Origin: Arthrobacter rhizophilus
GTDB lineage: Bacteria > Actinomycetota > Actinomycetes > Actinomycetales > Micrococcaceae
Length of the DNA: 64,000 nucleotides
Assembly (NCBI RefSeq): GCF_026241105.1
Contig: NZ_JAPFFT010000022.1
Span: 1-64,000 of the forward strand
Direction of reading: 5' to 3'
The notes under the pieces are model-generated. The model saw only the letters and a list, made by a program, of their open reading frames with translations, had not been told where the DNA came from and searched no databases. Below are positions 60,269 to 64,000 of the stretch, piece by piece (within the stretch, counting starts at the first letter, position 1; each line of letters begins with the position of its first letter). The position numbers and the translations under genes were made by a program.

Positions 60269-61287
60269 CGTGTTGCTCCTTCGGAAACTGCTGCGTGGGA
60301 AACTGCTTCGGGGCCGGCGGGGGTCAGGCGGCCGCGTTCGGCGAGCAACGAGGTGACCTCCTCCGGCGTCGGCATCGCGTCGGCGCAAGAGAGGCGGGAG
60401 GCGACAATCGCGCCGGCAGCATTGGCATAGTCCAGGACCTGGGCCAAAGGCCAGCCGGACAACAGTCCGTGGCAGAAGGCACCGCCGAAGGAGTCCCCCG
60501 CGCCCAGGCCATTGACGGTCTCCACGGGGACCGGAGCGGAGACAACACGTTCCGTGCGGGTCTTGGCCATCACACCTTCGGGGCCAAGCTTGACCACGGC
60601 GATCTCGACGCCCGCGGCCAGCAGTCGGTCGGCCTGCTCGTCCGGGGTTCCTTCGCCCACGGCCACGGCACATTCCTTGTCATTGCCGATGGCCACCGTG
60701 ACGTGCGGCAGGATCTTGGCGACCTCTGCCCGGGCCTCGTCCTCGGAAGCCCAGAACATGGGGCGGTAGTCCAGATCCAGAATGGTGTACTGGCCCTCGC
60801 CCAGGCCGGTGCGGGGCCGTGCTTCATGGGCTGCCAGGTGGGCGGAGCGGCTGGGCTCCTGGCAGAGGCCGGTGACCGTGGACCAGAAGATGCCGGCGTC
60901 CTTGATGGCGTCCAGGTCCAGTTCCCCGGCCTTGATCTGCAGGTCCGGCGCCGTCGGGAACCGTCCGTAGAAGTACAACGGGAAGTCGTGCGGGGGCTGG
61001 ATCGCGCAGAACGTGGCCGGCGTTTGAAGGCCCGGCACCGGGGTGACGAAAGTGTCGTCGACCTTGAACTTGCGAAGCTCGCGGTGCAGGTAGATGCCGA
61101 AAGGGTCATCGCCAGTACGCGTGATGACGCCGCTGCGGCGGCCGTGGCGGGCGGCAGCAACGGCCACGTTGGACGGCGAACCGCCAAGATACTTGCCGAA
61201 GGACTGCACGTCCTCCAGTCCCACACCGATGTCGTTCGGGTAGATATCAACGCTGATGCGCCCGATGGTGAGCAGTTCGTGGGTCAC
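60265..61287 (-). CDS. iolC: 5-dehydro-2-deoxygluconokinase
   Basis: 340 aa PfkB-family sugar kinase that phosphorylates 2-deoxy-5-keto-D-gluconate. N-terminal LLTIGRISVDIYPNDIG and GGSPSNVAVAAARHG; C-terminal NGLGAGDSFGGAFCHGLL with the catalytic Asp. GTG 61287 is taken as start (AAAGG upstream at a rather long distance); an upstream GTG at 61362 would add 25 poorly conserved residues. First gene of the iolC-to-iolH operon. Confidence 0.93.
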   Translation of the reverse strand: MTHELLTIGRISVDIYPNDIGVGLEDVQSFGKYLGGSPSNVAVAAARHGRRSGVITRTGDDPFGIYLHRELRKFKVDDTFVTPVPGLQTPATFCAIQPPHDFPLYFYGRFPTAPDLQIKAGELDLDAIKDAGIFWSTVTGLCQEPSRSAHLAAHEARPRTGLGEGQYTILDLDYRPMFWASEDEARAEVAKILPHVTVAIGNDKECAVAVGEGTPDEQADRLLAAGVEIAVVKLGPEGVMAKTRTERVVSAPVPVETVNGLGAGDSFGGAFCHGLLSGWPLAQVLDYANAAGAIVASRLSCADAMPTPEEVTSLLAERGRLTPAGPEAVSHAAVSEGATR

Positions 61288-61383
61288 AGTGATCGCGGAC
61301 CTTTCTGTAGTGAACTCTTCTTGCGGGACGGTGAGAGCTCCGGTGCTTTTGCCGGCCCGCACGTGAGCGGGGCCACAGCACTA

Positions 61384-61429
61384 CTTTGCACCAGAATTCA
61401 TGTCCTGTCAAAGGTTTGTACTGACATAT
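61384..61429 (-). promoter_or_regulatory. iolC operon promoter with two inositol-regulon boxes
   Basis: Minus-strand TTGACA (61412-61407) and CAAAGT (61389-61384), 17-bp spacer. One box, ATGTCCTGTCA (61401-61411), overlaps the -35; the second, TTTGTACTGACATA (61416-61429), lies just upstream. The -10 is weak, but the layout matches the promoter at 47997-48025. Confidence 0.55.
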
Positions 61430-61496
61430 TTACAACGAAACGTGATGACCTAAACCACCGCACGGCGCACGCCTGAATCCGTGCCAACCGCCAGAG

Positions 61497-61901
61497 TTAC
61501 CGGGCAGGAACGGCGAGCTCTCCAGTGACATACTGGGCGCGACCAAAGCCGAAGGACCAGTCATCGGCAGTGTTTTCCACATACCCGAGGAAGACATCCT
61601 CGCCGGCAACACCAATCTCTCCGAGTTGGGCGGCAATGGTGGCGAACAAAGATTGCTTCGCCTCGCGACTACGCCCGCCCTGGGTGAATATCTGGATCAT
61701 GACCACGCCGGAACTTCGTTCAAAACCAAGCCCGGCATCCTGCGCAACAATCTGGCCGGAAGGATGCTCGGTGATGATGTGGAAGTAGTCGCGCTCCGGG
61801 ATGCCGTACTCGGCGAGGATGGCGTCGTGGATTCGCTTGCTGAGTTCGCCAAGCTGCTCCGGCGTACGGCCTTCGTTGACATCAATGCGGACGAGGGGCA
61901 T
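61497..61901 (-). CDS. 4-Oxalocrotonate tautomerase family protein
   Basis: 134 aa, about twice the classical 62-aa subunit. After Met removal the catalytic Pro2 heads PLVRIDVNEGRTPEQLGEL; FHIITEHPSGQIV and MIQIFTQGGRS are family blocks. GGGAGAG precedes the ATG. It lies upstream of iolC on the same strand and has its own regulon box at 61919-61932, which ties it to inositol breakdown, perhaps for keto-enol steps. Role not established. Confidence 0.85.
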   Translation of the reverse strand: MPLVRIDVNEGRTPEQLGELSKRIHDAILAEYGIPERDYFHIITEHPSGQIVAQDAGLGFERSSGVVMIQIFTQGGRSREAKQSLFATIAAQLGEIGVAGEDVFLGYVENTADDWSFGFGRAQYVTGELAVPAR

Positions 61902-61918
61902 ATGCTCTCCCTGGATAG

Positions 61919-61932
61919 TTTGTCCTGACATA
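61919..61932. promoter_or_regulatory. Inositol-regulon box before tautomerase gene
   Basis: TTTGTCCTGACATA, the best match to the shared element, 18 nt before the tautomerase ATG. Confidence 0.6.
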
Positions 61933-61990
61933 CTAACAAACTTTCCGATGTGGCCGCAAGTGCTTGGTTCTAACGCCCCTCCCCACATCG

Positions 61991-62170
61991 ACGCTCGCTC
62001 ACCTATGGCGCCCGAATGGCAAACGCTCGCTCACATGTCCGGTCTTGACCGCCAATGCTCGCTCACAAGACGTGAGCGAGCATCCGGCCAAAACCCGCCA
62101 TAGGAGAGCGAGCGTTGGCCAAAGAGCCGCCAAAAGTGAGTGAGCGTGTGTCATGGCAGACGCTCGCTCG
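61991..62170. repeat. Cluster of GCTCGCTCA repeats
   Basis: Six or more direct and inverted copies of (A)CGCTCGCTCA(C) between the tautomerase promoter and the sucD terminator. They include a perfect 12-bp hairpin around 62054-62082 (ATGCTCGCTCAC/GTGAGCGAGCAT, loop AAGAC) and an outer CTATGGCG/CGCCATAG pair. Together with its flanks this fills the 358-bp gap; no gene seen. Confidence 0.8.
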
Positions 62171-62190
62171 GCTGTACAGCAGTTAAACGA

Positions 62191-62235
62191 CGACGGCGCC
62201 TGTCACCTTCACATGGAAGGTGACAGGCGCCGTCG
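62191..62235 (-). terminator. Strong terminator of the sucCD operon
   Basis: Perfect 19-bp stem (62191-62209 with 62217-62235), loop CACATGG. On the minus strand it begins 25 nt after the sucD stop and is followed by TCGTTTAAC. Confidence 0.85.
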
Positions 62236-62259
62236 AAAGGCCCCTGCTTTGGGGTGGCG

Positions 62260-63162
62260 CTAGAGGGTCGCAAAGACCTCGCGGAGCAGCTTGGCGGTCT
62301 CGGACGGCGTCTTGCCGACCTTCACGCCTGCAGCTTCGAGGGCTTCCTTCTTGGCCTGTGCCGTACCCGCCGAGCCGGAGACGATGGCGCCTGCGTGGCC
62401 CATGGTCTTGCCCTCGGGGGCGGTGAAGCCTGCAACGTAGCCGACAACCGGCTTGGTGACGTTGGCCTTGATGAAGTCGGCTGCGCGCTCTTCAGCGTCA
62501 CCACCGATTTCGCCGATCATGACGATTGCCTTGGTCTCCGGGTCAGCCTCGAACGCAGCCAGGGCGTCGATGTGGGTGGTGCCGATGACGGGGTCGCCAC
62601 CAATGCCGATGGCGGTGGAGAAGCCGAGATCGCGCAGTTCGTACATCATCTGGTAGGTCAAGGTACCGGACTTGGAGACCAGGCCGATGGGGCCCTTGCC
62701 CGTGATGTTTGCCGGGGTGATGCCAACCAGGGCTTCGCCCGGGGTGATGATGCCGGGGCAGTTCGGCCCGATGATGCGGGTGACCTGCTTGCCGTCAGCG
62801 TCCACGGTGGCCTGGGCGAGTGCCCAGAACTCTGCGGAATCCTGAACCGGCACGCCTTCGGTGATGACAACGACCAGGCCGATGCCTGCTTCGATGGCTT
62901 CAACCACGGCAGACTTGGTGAATGCCGGCGGAACGAAGACGATCGAGACGTCTGCGCCAGTCTCCGCGATGGCTTCCTTGACGGTGCCGAAGACGGTGAT
63001 ATCCTTGCCGCCGTGCACTACCGTGGCGCCTGCCTTGCGGGCGTTGACGCCACCGACGATGTTGGTGCCGGCCTTGAGCATCAGGGAGGTGTGCTTGGTG
63101 CCTTCGCCGCCGGTGATGCCCTGGACGATGACCTTGGAGTCCTTGTTGAGGTAGATAGACAT
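62260..63162 (-). CDS. sucD: Succinate-CoA ligase alpha subunit
   Basis: 300 aa TCA-cycle enzyme subunit; succinyl-CoA plus NDP and Pi to succinate, CoA and NTP. CoA-binding N-terminal domain (VIVQGITGGEGTKHTSLML), phosphohistidine in MGHAGAIVSG near residue 248. AAAGGGA precedes the ATG, 14 nt after sucC. Confidence 0.97.
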   Translation of the reverse strand: MSIYLNKDSKVIVQGITGGEGTKHTSLMLKAGTNIVGGVNARKAGATVVHGGKDITVFGTVKEAIAETGADVSIVFVPPAFTKSAVVEAIEAGIGLVVVITEGVPVQDSAEFWALAQATVDADGKQVTRIIGPNCPGIITPGEALVGITPANITGKGPIGLVSKSGTLTYQMMYELRDLGFSTAIGIGGDPVIGTTHIDALAAFEADPETKAIVMIGEIGGDAEERAADFIKANVTKPVVGYVAGFTAPEGKTMGHAGAIVSGSAGTAQAKKEALEAAGVKVGKTPSETAKLLREVFATL

Positions 63163-63176
63163 AGTCTTGCGTCCCT

Positions 63177-64000
63177 TTACTTAGCTGCGTTGGCGAGTTC
63201 GGCGGCCTTGTCGGCGCCCTCGTCCATGGTGGCTGCCAGGGTAACCAGCGGGTGGTTGGCCTCGGCCAGGATGCGGCGGCCCTCTTCGACGTTGTTGCCG
63301 TCGAGGCGGACAACCAGCGGCTTGTTGGCGTGGACGCCAAGCTCGGCAAGTGCGCCGACGATGCCCTTTGCCACAGCGTCACACGCGGTGATGCCACCGA
63401 AGACGTTCACGAAAACGCTCTTGACTTGCTCGTCGCCAAGGATGACGTCCAAGCCAGCGGCCATGACCTCAGCAGAAGCTCCACCGCCAATGTCCAGGAA
63501 GTTGGCCGGCTTGACGTTGCCGTGGTTTTCGCCTGCATAAGCAACGACGTCGAGGGTGGACATCACAAGACCGGCGCCGTTGCCGATGATGCCAACCGAG
63601 CCGTCAAGCTTCACGTAGTTGAGATCCTGCGCCTTGGCCTTTGCCTCGAGCGGGTCAGCTTCGTCCTTGTCCTCAAGTTCGGAGTGGTGGGGGTGGCGGA
63701 AGCCTGCGTTCTCGTCCAGCGAGACCTTGCCGTCGAGGGCAACAATGTCCCCCGCACCCGTCTTGACCAAGGGGTTGACCTCAACCAGGGTTGCGTCTTC
63801 CTTCTTGAAGACGTCCCAGAGCTTGAGGATGACCGAGGCGACCTTGCCGCGCAGTTCCTCGGAGAAACCAGCAGCGGCAACGATTTCGTCGGCCTTGGCC
63901 TGGTCGATTCCGACGGCGGGATCGATGGCAACCTTGGCGAGGGCCTCGGGGCGCTCTACGGCAAGCTGCTCGATTTCCATGCCGCCTTCAACCGAGCACA
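63177..64000 (-). CDS. sucC: Succinate-CoA ligase beta subunit (5' end outside window)
   Basis: C-terminal ~273 residues; the frame is open to the right edge (CSVEGGMEIEQLAVERP at the edge), so the ATP-grasp N-terminal part lies beyond position 64000. Visible: DALVEVNPLVKT-type block (ATLVEVNPLVKTGAGDIVALD), NGAGLVMSTLDVV, PANFLDIGGGAS and GGITACDAVAKGI. Nucleotide-binding and catalytic-interface beta subunit. Confidence 0.96.
   Translation of the reverse strand, partial: CSVEGGMEIEQLAVERPEALAKVAIDPAVGIDQAKADEIVAAAGFSEELRGKVASVILKLWDVFKKEDATLVEVNPLVKTGAGDIVALDGKVSLDENAGFRHPHHSELEDKDEADPLEAKAKAQDLNYVKLDGSVGIIGNGAGLVMSTLDVVAYAGENHGNVKPANFLDIGGGASAEVMAAGLDVILGDEQVKSVFVNVFGGITACDAVAKGIVGALAELGVHANKPLVVRLDGNNVEEGRRILAEANHPLVTLAATMDEGADKAAELANAAK

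Overview
The window looks like a chromosomal segment of a high-G+C actinobacterium, most likely Arthrobacter or a close relative in the Micrococcaceae. The evidence is the G+C-rich coding sequence with frequent GTG and TTG starts, tightly overlapping operons (ATGA, GTGA and TTGA junctions), a dimethylglycine oxidase very like the Arthrobacter globiformis enzyme, and an inositol locus laid out as in Corynebacterium and Arthrobacter. All names come from reading protein motifs; no database search was run. I saw no rRNA, tRNA, insertion sequence, phage gene or CRISPR array.

Layout. (1) 1-5100: an NCS1-type permease and a NodB-fold (PuuE-like) hydrolase in one operon, divergent from a PucR-type regulator, then a DJ-1/PfpI protein. 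(2) 5200-14040, minus strand: the sarcosine operon glyA-soxB-soxD-soxA-soxG-sdaA-purU, with a divergent FCD-type GntR regulator. (3) 14880-33110: methylamine catabolism. It holds an IclR regulator, a Rieske oxygenase with its flavoprotein reductase, and a roughly 10 kb plus-strand operon (Rieske ferredoxin, dimethylglycine oxidase, choline dehydrogenase, betaine aldehyde dehydrogenase, glycine betaine/choline ABC importer), followed by an MFS carrier, creatinase and a second IclR regulator. (4) 33355-36339: a LOG-like protein, a class I amidotransferase-type hydrolase, a cupredoxin lipoprotein and a small membrane protein. (5) 36621-61901: an inositol regulon with a GntR (IolR-like) regulator, iolB, five Gfo/Idh-family dehydrogenases, four xylose-isomerase-like TIM barrels, a CUT2-type sugar ABC transporter, a LacI regulator, and iolH-G-E-A-D-aldolase-iolC plus a tautomerase. 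An ArsR/SulP/unknown trio (50460-52983) sits inside it. (6) 62260-64000: sucD and the 3' part of sucC.

How the genes fit together. Choline is imported and oxidised by BetA and BetB to glycine betaine. The Rieske system would demethylate betaine to dimethylglycine, DMGO yields sarcosine, and creatinase supplies sarcosine from creatine. SoxBDAG converts sarcosine to glycine and methylene-THF, GlyA combines these to serine, SdaA deaminates serine to pyruvate, and PurU recycles formyl-THF. The inositol genes turn myo-inositol (and probably other isomers) into central metabolites.

Regulatory reading. A 14-bp element (consensus TTTGTCCTGACATA) precedes five transcription starts of the inositol regulon, and a 15-bp palindrome (TTGCG-N5-YGCAA) lies at two methylamine promoters. 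Several dispersed intergenic repeat families sit between transcription units.
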